Assembly (NCBI GenBank): GCA_029204225.1
Contig: CM055111.1
Span: forward strand, 14,691,861 to 14,755,860
Direction: 5' to 3'
Origin: Diphasiastrum complanatum
Lineage: Eukaryota > Streptophyta > Lycopodiopsida > Lycopodiales > Lycopodiaceae
Length of the DNA: 64,000 nt
Position numbers and translations under genes: made by a program. Under the pieces are notes generated by a model. That model saw nothing but the letters and a program-made list of their open reading frames with translations, had not been told where the DNA came from and searched no databases. Shown one piece after another: positions 52,943 through 64,000 of this stretch. The stretch's first letter is position 1; every line of letters begins with the position of its first letter.

Positions 52943-55900
52943 GTATCCCCCACCAAAACTGGTGGCGGTCCTACGACACCTACAATATGCAGTTATTGGG
53001 GACTTTTATTGGCTTCGCGCCGAATCTTAATTAAATGATACTGCACCTTCTCCATAAAATCAAGGTGTGTAGTATTGAAATCCAAATTATGCGGCAGGAA
53101 ACAACGGTGGGCTCCGGCAATCCACTTGGAAGTTGTCCATGAGGTGAAGCGGGATTCCCAAGAGCCTCCCATCATAGCCGCACAAAAATACAGTCGAACA
53201 ATCGACAGTGATCTTTGATTTGCTCTGAGGCCATCGGCTTATTTGGATCAAATGCCAGGGTAGGAAGGCAATCGTCCCATTTGGTTGCCACTGACGTCAA
53301 AAAAGTTAGATCTTTTGCAAACATTGCCGATTGTCGCACCGTTGGATCCGGAGAGTGGACATACTCTCTCTGATATGCTTGTAAGGCCCGGTGGAAGTCC
53401 ACTGAAATGTTCCAGTTGTAAGGTTGATGGATGATTGGCCAATTGGGCGTATGGATGGTGATTTTGTCCATAGCCAATCCCAACTCTTTCCATTTATGTC
53501 TTTGTGGCATTGGCACATAATAAGGATCTACCCGCAACTGCGATTCTCCATGCCGACTGCTCTCCCAGTGCAGGTATTTTGTCCAATTCTTTGCCGACCT
53601 CGATCTCGAAGGTCTTAAATTTGAGAACCCATCCCCCACGCGAGGACTCATGTGGATGTTGCTTTAAGAAGGTCTAGATCTAGTCCTCAACGCTGATGGG
53701 CCTTATGAATAAATGGCTTGTCCTTGATGAGGATGGAGCCACTTGTACTGCCTGTATGATTGGCGGTTGATCTGCTAGATCTGGAGCTCCTCCCTGGTCC
53801 ATGCTCGAATCAACCCCTGTATCCATTTGTACAGCTTCTTGGCGTGAAGGGGAGAATTGCGGCATGACTGGGACAAGGATTTGTGGTCCGGCTTCCAACA
53901 CTTGAGTGGCGGCTTTTTCATAGGCGTTGATGGTCTCTTTTGCCTTTGTCAGCTCGGTTGAAGATGCTCCTTTGAACCTATTGAAGCGGCCTTGGAATCC
54001 CTGAAGGGCCACTTTGTATGTTTCCATTTTCTTGAACAAATATGCAATCGTCGTCGGTGTGACCAGATGATCGGGTATTTGTGTTTGCAGATAGGCATCA
54101 CTCTCAAGGGTGGTCGCATCCAATTCACCTTGAAGCCATGTGCGATCTTGTTCGGCCATCTGTAATTGCCCCTTCAGCAGCTGCACTTGTTGCTTGGCCT
54201 CTTGCACTGCCTTATCTACCTGATCCTGTGCGATTGTCAAGGCGTTTTGCAAGGAGCTGATGTAGGTTTCCAAGCGATCAGCTTGTTGCTGGGCCAATGT
54301 CTTTTCACTTTCGCCCTTTTCTTCATGTTGCTTGGCTATCTTCACCTCTCGATCCAGCTGGACAATTTTCTAGCTGATCAGAGTGTTTTCGGATCCTAGA
54401 TCAGAGATCCTCTGCTTTATTTCCTTCTTCTTATCCAGCATAGACTGGATCACTTGCCCAAGACTGAAAACTAACCCTAGAGCATCACCAGAATCAACGG
54501 TCGTGGAGGTGGCAGCAACAGGAGACCCTGATGGTACTGTCCTTGGTAGGCGTGGACTAGGTGCCAAGGTCTCTTCTTCTTCAAAAGTATCCTCTTCTTC
54601 AAACCCTTCAGGCACCGTGGCATCGAATTGCTTTGGTGACTTTACAACTGTGTCGACTCGAAGTGTGGCTGGGCTACCCTGTGTGGGTGGTTGCTGACTG
54701 ACATCTTCGACACCAACCGTAGATTCATGGATATGCCCAAATTCTCTTCCAAGGGATTGGAGTTCAAAGGGCACTGGGCTCTGGAGCATTTCAAAGATTT
54801 CGGTGGCCCCAAGGGGGTCGGAATCATCGAACATATCCATGAAGAACTGTGTGTTAGGTGAGGTTGCTTCGATGTGCAGGGGTGAGGCGGCCTAGGCAGA
54901 TGTGATGGGAATGGTAGGCCCAATGGTCACTGTTTGTCCTTGTATGGGAGTAGAGGTGAGGGAAACATGAGAGGCGAGGGGAATGGGAAGTTCAGTGCGA
55001 ACAACATCAGGAGGTGGAAGCGCAGCTAACGAGGTATGCCTAGTGCGACGTCGTGACGTGGAAGGCAAGTAAGGAATTACGATCTCGCTGCGTGGACGAC
55101 GACAACTATGAGAACTTGAGGCCTGATGAGATGACTCAGCCGGTGCTTCTTCGTAAACCGAAAGCACAGAATCTAGGTGGAAGCCATGGATTCTGTTTTC
55201 TAAGTGAGAAGCGGCTAAGAGGGACAATAGAGAGCCAGCGACGAACTGCTGCTTTGTATTGGCCTTAATAACTCGCTTGAGCTCACCAGAAACAGTCTTG
55301 AACCAGTTATATGGTTCAAGAGGAGCTTTGGCCAACTTAGTGTGAGACTCCACTATCTTGTGAAGGATTTGAGATGTGATGCGGTCTTTCCTGAGGTTGC
55401 CAACCATCTGGAAATGATTCAACAACTGGGCAGCGGTGTGGATGGAAGGCTCAGTGATGGCTTCTAGAAGGTAGCCATCATTAGTCCAGTGCAGATCATT
55501 GGTGAGGTCAATGTATGGCTTGATGGCCTGTTTGGCATGCTTGTGATTGGGTGAGGCTTGCGTACCAGATGAGATTCCTATAGCTGCAAGTGCGGCCTCA
55601 GTGATGCGCACTTTGTGTGCGGCTCCTTGGAAGGTGATATAAAACTTGGATTTCTCTTCCTTCCACGTACTAAAGGCAAGAGTGATGAAATCCATATTGA
55701 TGCATCCTGAAAAGGCTCTCTCATGAATACCTATTGTAGTAAGTAGAGGCTCCGCAAGGGTCATCCACTGAGTACCATGCTTGTGCTAGGAAGAATCATG
55801 ATGTCCGTTGCAGATGGGACATCACGATGGATAGTATAGCGTGGAGACTGGGAAGTATTGGTAGAAGACATGATGATCAGAAAGGAATTATAAATGCGTG

Positions 55901-56089
55901 AAAGTGTATCAGAAGGCAATGCAAGAAATCTGGAAGGCTTTGGTCACAAGAAAAATTCGCAAGAGCTTTGCTAGCATAGGTGAGGAATGAATCAAATTCA
56001 ACCAACTTATAGGTGAATTTGGTGGGTCCATTACACTGAATAGTAGTTGGGCTGATCAGTTCTAAACAAAAATTTGCAAGCATGTACAA
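52943..56089 (-). mobile_element. Gyp-2 extra ORF between pol and 3' LTR, moderately broken
   Basis: Better preserved than the Gyp-1 copy. Minus strand: N-terminal globular part (55764-54892, 290 codons uninterrupted; starts around MTLAEPLLTTIGIHERAF), Pro/Ser-rich acidic part (54840-54370), coiled coil rich in Gln/Lys/Glu (54345-53680), and C-terminal globular part (53651-52993). No membrane segment or signal peptide stands out, so I do not call it an envelope. Unrecognised family. About five breaks. Confidence 0.78.
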
Positions 56090-56738
56090 TACTGTAAAAA
56101 TAGGCTATAGAAATCTTGGCGAAGGTTTCTAGGGATCTGAACCTATCAGGCGAACGTTTTCCAGAGCTGGCGAAGGATGAACCTTCGCCCAGGAGGGTCC
56201 TTCGCCCAGGTACTGTCATAAATATTTTTTTCCACAATCTGAACCTATTGACAACCTAATTTTGACATTTTAAAATCATCTAGCAGGTCGGCGAAGGTTC
56301 ATAATGAGGTTATGATACTCGACAAAGATTCTCAAAATGAAATATCACTGAACATTCGCCTGACTCAAAAATTGATTTTTCTCTTGTCAAAACTTTCGCC
56401 CACTTCAATTCAAATAAATGAAGGGTGGATGTACAGTCTGAGAGCTCAGCGCAGGTTTCTGATACTGTATTGGCCAATTCTGTCCAAACAGTGGTTTTCT
56501 AAGTCATTTTTCATAAAAAAAAAAAATATTGTGCTTCCTTTTTCTTATGCTGATGACTTCTTGACTTTTGCTCATCAGTCTTTCTTTATTTTATTTTTTT
56601 TCTCTTTTTCTTGTTTTTTTTTTTTTAACTGTCTTTTTCCAAAAAAAGTCAGCAAATTAAATACTGAGAACAAAAAATTGAAAACAAATAAAATAAAAAT
56701 ATATATTGAGATCAGACTTGCTGAACTGGCAGAGCAGG
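56090..56738 (-). other. Gyp-2 spacer between pol and 3' ORF, with CCTTCGCC-type motifs
   Basis: Motif copies near 56118, 56150, 56170, 56182, 56204, 56290, 56355 and 56395, in both orientations. T-rich and non-coding toward 56590-56640. Confidence 0.75.
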
Positions 56739-59700
56739 CTACCAAAACTTGCGTAATCGGTTGTCATTGATTCGAGTATCAAATCGTTTTCCATCCAAGT
56801 GCTCAAGAATTACTTTGTCATAGTTCAGGATTTCCTTCATTTTATACGGGCCTTCACCAGTAAACTTCAACTTACCCTTAATCAGCTTGGTTTTGTACAT
56901 CAATGCAAGATCTCCTGCTTCCAGATCTTTCTTGTGCAATCGACAATCGTGCCATGCCTTGCAGCGGGCTTTCTCTGCTGCTAAGGCATGAACTGCCATC
57001 AATCGGGTTTCACATAATTTGTGCAACGCTTCATGACGAAGTTGTAAAAACTGATCATCATTTAATCGTTCTATTGCTGCTATGCGTAAAGATGGGATTA
57101 AAAATTCAATTGGCATAACAACATCTTGACCATAAACCAATTGAAAAGGTGTTTGATTTGTACTATTTTTGTAAGCGGTTTTGAATGCCCATAATGTTGC
57201 ATACAGTTTATGTTCCCAATCAGACCGACTTGCTTCAACTGTCTTTGTCATAATGGTGCAGAGAATCTTATTGGAAAATTCAGCTTGGCCATTCCCTCTG
57301 GGATAATAGGGAGTACTAAATCTGTGTATAACAAAAAAATCTTCCAATAAACAATTTATTGTTTGATTAACAAAGTGTGTACCCCGATCACTGACAATTT
57401 CAATCGGACATCCAAATCTGATTATAATATTTTCATATAGAAACTTGGCCGTAGATTTCACATCAGTCACTTTGACAACTTTGGCTTCAACCCACTTGGT
57501 CATATAATCAGCTGCGACAATAATGTATCGGGCCTGAGATCCTTGCACAGCGGGATGAATAGGACCAACATAATCAAGTTCCCATTTTTCAAACGGTGCT
57601 TGCGATAAAACCAGATGTAAGGGTTCATAATTCTGTCGAGTAGGTCGTCGTGCTCACTGGCAGACATCACATGTCTGAATAAAATTTTCTGTGTCCTTAT
57701 GAAGCATAGGCCACCAACAACCGAATTGCAAAAGTTTGCGAACAGTAATATCTATAGAGAAGTGTCCTCCACCCATGCCATCATGTGAAAACATGATTAA
57801 ATCTGGTACTTCATGCGGTAAAACACATCTTCGTAAAATATTATCTGATCCACGACGATACAATTGTCTTGCAATTAATTGATAAGGTTGAGCCTTATGA
57901 ATCAATTGTCTTTTCTGTACTTTTGTCAAAGAGTCATTCGGTTGTCCTAGCATTAGGTACTCAACAATATCTGCCGCCCACTCAGGTATTGCTTCAACAT
58001 AGAACAACGTAGCATCTGGCAGTTCATCATCCACTTCAGTATTAACTGGTGCGGATTCAATTTGCGAAATGTGATCGGCTAGATAATGTTGCTTCCCCTT
58101 TCTGACCACAATTCGAAAGTCAAATTCAGTCAATAATAATAACCATCTTGCAATACGTCCAGTATTACATGTCTTATTTACCAAGTAAAGTAACGGTTGA
58201 TGATCCGTATGAAATGCAAAGTGCATTTCCATGAGGTAGTGACGAAATTTCTGAACAGAAAAAATCATGGCTAGTGCTTCACGTTCTGTTGTTGAATAAT
58301 TCTTCTTTGGATCTGTAAGTTGTCTGCTTGCAAATCGTATAGGATAATCCTTCTTATAGTCACCTGGCTGCGTTAAAAATGATCCAATGGCGTATTTTGA
58401 GACATCCGTATGAACATGAAACTCTAATGTCCAATCTGGAGAACCAGAATTGGTGCTGAAGATAATGCTTTTTTTTACTTTTCAAAGGCTTCTAACGCCT
58501 CTACTGTCCAAATAGGAACAGTAGTTAATTTGTATATAGGTCGTGCTAAATTCGCAAAGAAGACAATAAAAATTCAATAGTAGTTCGCATGACCCATAAA
58601 CACATAAACTCCTCGAATTGTTGCTGGCAGTGAAAATTCCACAATAACTTTGATCTTAGAATAATCGGTGGTAATACCATGTCTTGATATCACATGTCCA
58701 AGCACCACTCCATGAGAAATCCATATCTGGCATTTTTCTGGATTTAGAGAAATCTGATATTTGCGGCATCTTTCAAAGACTTTCTCTAATCGATCCAGGT
58801 GGTCTGTATCTGTACTATGAACTCCCAAGTCGTCCAATAAATTTCAAGGAATTTCTGTAGATAATCTTTAAAGGTAAATTGCATTACTCTTTGGAATGAA
58901 CTTGGTGCATTATAGAGTCCAAATGACATTACTTTGTAAGCATAGGTGTCCCATTCTGTTGCAAAAGCAATTTTGTGGCGATCGGCAGGTGCAATCTTAA
59001 CCTGGTTGTAACCACTAAATCCATCCAGGAAACTATAAGCTTCCGTTCCAGCAAGGCGATCCAAAATGCTTTCAATAAAAGGCAACGGAACGTGATCCTT
59101 CCGTGTCACTTTATTCAATGCTTTGAGATTCACACAGATTTGCAATTTTCCAGCCACTGGCTTGATAGTCCAAGTTGTAGGATCAACTTTAACTGCACGT
59201 TCACGATTTTCAAAAGTGAGTTTGCCGGTACCCCAGTTATGAATTACTTGTGCAACTCGTAACCATGGACGTCCTAAGAGAACTCGGTAGACATTTGGTG
59301 CTTCTGGTAAGTCCATCACGACGAAAGTAATGACGAACTGTACTCCTACAATCCTGACAGGTATATCTTCCACCATTCCTCGTGGACAAACTGTCGTTTG
59401 ATCAGCTAGTTTAATAGCAAAAGTAGCAGGCTTAATCTTTGTAAGGCCCCATTTTGTACATAGCTTTGTAGAAATCAGGTTAACTCCTGAACCGCCATCT
59501 ATCACGACTGCTTCTTTAGAAAATTGTCTATATTGTATCGACAGAGTGATATTCTTTTGTTCACTTTCCCAAGCGGCTCCAACATGGAGTACATCGTTAG
59601 ATTCTTCAAATCCAGCACAAAAAAGCGGCTCCTGATGGTCTTCTGATTCTTCTTGAGCTAACTTTTGCGTTAAGACTTCTTTTGCTTTTGGCACCAACTT

Positions 59701-59833
59701 TAGGAACTCTCCCAATGAGATATTGATCTTGCTAGACAAAATATTCATGAGTAATTCTGTATGCGGTGCTTCTTCAAAAAGCACACTTTGTCTTCTTCTC
59801 CATGTTTGATGAATCCCTCGGGTTGGCACATCT
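56739..59833 (-). mobile_element. Gyp-2 protease, RT, RNase H and integrase, broken; fused to copia at its 5' end
   Basis: Minus strand: aspartic protease (VVIDGGSGVNLIS near 59510) and RT N-terminus (59829-58786), RT palm/connection (58837-58574), RNase H and integrase zinc-binding part (58268-57654), integrase core and C-terminus (57548-56739, including VSDRGTHF and YYPRGNGQAEF). The parts are collinear with Gyp-1 and clearly the same family. Four long open stretches with about five breaks. Upstream of 59833 the sequence switches to copia RT. Confidence 0.94.
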
Positions 59834-60037
59834 AAATTTTCTCTTCCAAAAATCCATTCAAGAAATTATTTGTCACATCAAGTTGAAAGAACTCCCATTT
59901 GAAAGAAGTAGCAAGACATATGATCAATCTAATGGTTACAAGCTTTGCAACAAGAGCAAAGGTTTCATCATAATCTATTTCTTTGACTTGCAAAAATCCT
60001 TTTGCTACAAGTCTAGCCTTATACTTATGAATGGAAC
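59834..60037 (-). mobile_element. Copia E: N-terminal RT fragment
   Basis: Minus strand: KYKARLVAKGFLQVKEIDYD, then FQLDVTNNFLNGFLEEKI, the conserved start of copia RT, ending abruptly at the Gyp-2 junction. Its natural continuation (YVDD half) is of the type found at 30597-31330. On the other side it is cut by the LTR starting at about 60038. Confidence 0.85.
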
Positions 60038-60776
60038 TATGAAAGATTTCAACTAGTTTAGTCAAGATTGGTCATAGTTTGATAAATTGTCGAATACACA
60101 ATTGAGGCCAATTTTCATATTAGACGTAGAGTTTGACTTTTTCAAAGTTATATTAGTCTAAAAGCATTTGAATAAACACTTTTGGAAAGTGTGGGAAACT
60201 ATAGAACATGAGTTTTGATGAGATTCAGTTTGAGTAGTAGAGACATTGAATCTATTCACGAAAATAGTAGGGTTTTTATTATGGAGGGAAACCAAACTTT
60301 AAATTTAGGTTTGGACCTATTATAAAAGGATGTAACTCATGGGGAGAGAAGATATTCTCTCTCTCTCTCTCTCTCTCTTATCTCATTCATGTTTATACAT
60401 GGTTCTCTTTGGGTTCTACTATCCATTGGTGCACTATATTGGTGATATCTTGCAATCTTGTGTGTAGAATGCTTATCTTATGCTACTTTCGGATCCACAA
60501 GTGTGAAATATAGTAGGGTACTATTTTTGTACAACAACTTCATATCATATTTTATGTTTATGTCTGATCAATTTCTTAGTCAGTTTTCATCTTTTTCTTT
60601 AAGTAGATGTTGATTTTTCCACATTGGCAAGATGGATAGAGTTGATCTATATCTAACCAAAGATCGGGTTATGGAATTGGATCTTAAATGATTTGAAATT
60701 CTTCACATGATATCAAAGCTTGTGTTGCAGGTTGTGAAAGGATCAAGCACATCTATCAAGGATTTGGTGAAGGTAT
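60038..60776 (+). mobile_element. Copia L: 5' LTR, primer site and leader start
   Basis: LTR of the copia C family (about 60038-60707), with a short CT run at 60353-60378 where copia D has its giant GA tract. A slightly decayed tRNA-Met primer site (tgatatcaaagc) follows at 60708, then about 60 bp of leader similar to that of copia C. It is cut by a copia A-type LTR at 60777. Confidence 0.82.
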
Positions 60777-61295
60777 TGTGAAAGTACTGTACTTTAGGAC
60801 CATAAATGGATCTACAAAAGATCCACAAGAGTGATTGGATGCTCGCTTAACAATCTATCAAAAAACTAGACACAAAAAAGTTGATCTAGATTGGCAATTT
60901 GACAAACAACAAGCATTAACAATCAAAAGCATTGATAAACATTGAAATCCGAGCCCACACGTGTGTACTACAGGCTGTAGTACGGCCTTCAACCTGAGAA
61001 ACAAGTAGAAATTGATTTGGTTTCATTTGGATCACAAAAACTCAATGTACATAGTGAACTAGCTTGAGATTGCCAATGAGCTCCAAAAATTTTCTATCTT
61101 CTCACTATGGAGAGAGAGAATACATACCAAATTCGACTTCCTTCTTGAAGTTAGGTGGATTTCCAGCATGTAATAAGGAAGTTAACTCACTCTCCTTGAC
61201 CTAAAATGAAACCCTAGTCTATTTCCTAGAGTTATGCTTGGTAGGTAGCTAGTTGGTCAAATTTTCACCTTAAACTTAGGTGTAGGTCCTATAAA
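60777..61295 (-). repeat. Copia A-family LTR, truncated
   Basis: Almost identical to the first ~520 bp (+ strand) of 12856-13556, including the cacacgtgtg palindrome near 60957, and breaking off at 61295 (cctataaa). It shows the family was recently active elsewhere in the genome. Confidence 0.9.
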
Positions 61296-62054
61296 AAACA
61301 ATCATATCTATGTGCATTTTTTATGATTTTACTTGATATTATTTTGAAAAACATTTTGTTAATGGAAAAAATTCTTAAAGTTACAAATACACATAAGATA
61401 AGATATCATTAAGATATCCTTTATAACAAGTTTGTAGCCTTAAAGAGTTGAGATTAATGAGTCTAGAAGAAATGGGTGGATTGACATTTTTCGAGTAGAG
61501 TTTTGCGAGTTTGTAATTGCAAACAATACGAATTGTGGCTATTACCATTTTTTCTAAAAAGAAATCAAATATACATGGAATATTCCCTACATACCAAGGT
61601 ACACGGAAAAACATCAATGTTGTATTTGACAGTATTGATGATGCAAGTTTCAAGATGCACAATTTTTTTTCAAATATCAATACATCATTGTACATGTTTG
61701 ATATATATTAAAAATTTTCCAACTATTTGTAGCTTTTCAGAAGACATTTTCTATTTACCAGAACTTATTGGGTAAGCTCTAAGGGTCCAAAACATCAATA
61801 GTGCATCACATGTTAACTACATCATCATTCGAAAGCAATAACAAAAAGGACAAAAATACATCTCGAAATCGTACTGTAAAACTGTAATGAGTTACATCCC
61901 GAAATTTGTTGCATCATGAAACTATTAGAAAGGCACCCCTTCGAGCAATTCCAAAATGAACATAAGATTTGTTCGAGACGTAAATCCAATACGTGCAAAA
62001 ACCACAATCCTAGGAATCTATGTAACTATCTATCTTCTAAAATGTTGCTATCAA
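61296..62054. other. Unassigned DNA, probably the downstream flank of the MULE
   Basis: AT-rich with short ORFs only. A terminal inverted repeat of the transposon could lie here but I cannot find one without its partner, which is beyond the right edge. Confidence 0.4.
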
Positions 62055-64000
62055 TCATGTCTTCGACAATACATGAAACAACTCTTGGTCATCCATAATG
62101 GGTTGATGAATGAACATGTTCTCAATCACATCCAATCCCTTCACATGCAAATGAATGGAGTACATATGTTTACATGGAATATATATTTTTATTGGCAATG
62201 GACTTTTGGAAATCCATGCACGTGCATGATGGCTCGGCAAAAATCACAACATTATATTTTGTACATGATTTTTTGCTATCAAAGCTTTCAATGACAAACA
62301 ATTCTTTTTTCTATTGTGGTGTCCTTGTTATTTTTCGAACATCGACATCCAAAAGCAATGCTCTTGCTACTCTGTCCTTTGTCTCTTCAAAGAACCTGAT
62401 CTCTGTCTCATTTTTTTACATGTATGCGACATTGGGTTTTTAGGATCCATGTCTTGGTTTGATACCTAAGGATTAAAATTGGGTATATTAGCAGTTCCAA
62501 TAGTAGCGCCAATACCAGGATTTGTAGATCCCTCTGATTCTTTCATTTTCCTTTCGCCACTAGATATCCACCCATAGTTAATATATCAAGTTCATTCTGT
62601 GTTAACGAACTGCCTTTCTGCACCATCCAACAATTTTTTACTCTAGCTAGAGCATCACAAATATTTTTATTTAAACTCCAGGTGCATCGCACATCGTTTT
62701 CACAAAACCACATGTCCTTATGGCACTCATCACAATTGTATTTTCATCTTCCATAAAAAGTAGGGCCTATAGATGTTGTGATTAACTTGTTGCAACGTCC
62801 TCTACCCTCTGCTTTCATTCCTTGACACCTTATTTGCTTTTTTGGGCTCAAACAACCCACTAGCTACTATTTATAACTCTCTCGATCTCATGTTTTTGCA
62901 AAATGTTGTCTGAATGAAATCTTGACACCACAGGATGCGGAACTAGACTTGCAAAAAAATTAGGAGGACAACTATTTCCATGATGTCCTTGATAACTCTT
63001 TCTATGATGCCTTGATATATATTCCATATCTGGGCGACGAGATACAATATCTTTTTCATTGTTCCTTTATTGCATTGGACATTTTCTTCTCAATGTTTGC
63101 ATGTTTTTTACATTGGCGTCTTCAGAAGTAAGGTCTCTTGTCTCCACGAAGCTGTTAACAGATTCTAAAAATGAGGCACCAACAAATGAAGCACGACGAC
63201 CTGCACACACTCGAGCAAGCAAATCTTGTAGATTTAGACCTTTGCCTATGAACATCCCAACCCGAAAATATTTTTCTCTTGAACCCTAAACTATGGCATT
63301 TGCCATATCACCCACCGATGCCTCGTATAGGGATACTTTTGTGCCTTGATTGTCCATTATTTGCCAAAGACTAATATTGTACAATCTCCACCAAATTTGT
63401 TGTGGGTATCAAAGCCTCATCCACATCATTCATCATCTAACATACATGCAAACAACAAAAAGAGATTAGCTATTATCTTGTGTGTTCAATGATCATAACC
63501 ACAATATGTTGAAGATGTACCTCACAAATGAACTTTTTCCATCGAAAGATCCTATTTCTCCACCATGCAAGCCAACTCTCCAACTCCTTGTAACTATTTT
63601 CATATGTGTGTCCAATTTCCCACCAAACAGATATTTTGTTGAAGACATCCGCATCTGATCTGATAACTACATTCCTCCACTGAAGACACAGTCCAATATG
63701 TTCATCTCTATAATCAATCTTGATATATTTCTTAGTGTTTTTTCTTACACTATCCATGAAATGAAAGAGACAAGATTCTTTTCCAACCAGGGGGACTTTT
63801 GGATCTTCTTCCATAGATAATGCATACTGCCAGCCAATTTGCCTATGCTTCATCTGTCATAAATCCTCTAAACTATATTGGCTTATCCCAATGTCTAGCC
63901 ATCACGTGGTTCATCAATTCCCAAAAGAGTACTTGTGCCTGAACGTCTTGTAGTTTCATTTCCCAAAAAATTGCAACTTCCTTTTAGACATCAAATATAC
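62055..64000 (-). pseudogene. MULE-type transposase, decayed, running off the right edge
   Basis: Minus strand. Near 63960-63850 one frame reads QVLFWELMNHVMARHW and FMTDEA, like the FMAD-type stretch of plant MULE transposases. A 126-codon ORF (63853-63473) continues in another frame with ESCLFHFMDSVRKNTKKYI and ELESWLAWWRNRIFRW, matching the end of that core domain. Near 62270-62160 a SWIM zinc finger is split over two frames (CTCMDF in one, PCKHMYSIHLHV in the other), so there is a frameshift between them. Between these parts an open stretch at about 62741-62543 has a cysteine cluster (CDECHKDMWFCENDVRCTW) I do not recognise. Several stops and frame changes: a dead DNA transposon or domesticated-gene relic. 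Confidence 0.6.

Overview
The window is nuclear DNA of a land plant with a large, repeat-packed genome. Support: nested Ty1/copia and Ty3/gypsy LTR elements with plant-type primer sites (initiator tRNA-Met for copia; the tRNA-Asp-type site tggcgccgttgtcgggga for gypsy), a plastid-targeted riboflavin synthase, plant-type introns, long GA/CT microsatellites and a Mutator-like (MULE) transposase. The LINE and MULE types and the very low gene density would suit a fern, lycophyte or gymnosperm, but the species cannot be fixed from the sequence. Only two host genes are convincing.

Layout. 1-7348: 3' part of a Ty3/gypsy element (Gyp-1) with a long extra ORF between pol and the 3' LTR. 7349-7700: a 79-bp-armed inverted repeat. 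8342-17252: three copia elements nested in one another (A inside C inside B), all on the minus strand. 17253-22700: gene-poor DNA with a poly-C run and a TC microsatellite. 22733-24200: a three-exon gene for a small secreted or membrane-anchored protein, a possible peptide-hormone precursor. 24200-27359: intergenic, with a tRNA-derived SINE-like insertion. 27365-30595: 5' LTR, leader and gag of a second gypsy copy (Gyp-2). 30597-40910: a patchwork of copia remnants (E, D, J, K, F). 41022-43300: a zinc-knuckle gag-like ORF with a perfect foldback. 43296-43407: a second SINE-like copy. 44759-45646: riboflavin synthase. 45841-46870: a truncated LINE. 46885-48506: copia remnant I. 50009-52193: an LTR and primer site followed by a decayed ORF with a histone H3 fold of CENH3-like flavour and a Ser-Pro-Lys tail. 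52199-59833: the other half of Gyp-2, on the minus strand. 59834-61295: copia pieces. 62055-64000: decayed MULE transposase.

The two most interesting results are structural. (1) The halves of Gyp-2 at 27365-30595 (+) and 52199-59833 (-) have LTRs about 97% alike and the same 5-bp target duplication (AACAT). Each half is fused to part of a copia reverse-transcriptase region. The simplest reading is a ~29-kb inversion with breakpoints inside two retroelements, carrying the riboflavin synthase gene with it. (2) The histone-H3-like ORF sits directly behind an LTR and primer-binding site, which suggests that a retroelement captured a (centromeric-type) histone. Both are read by eye from the sequence and need computational confirmation.
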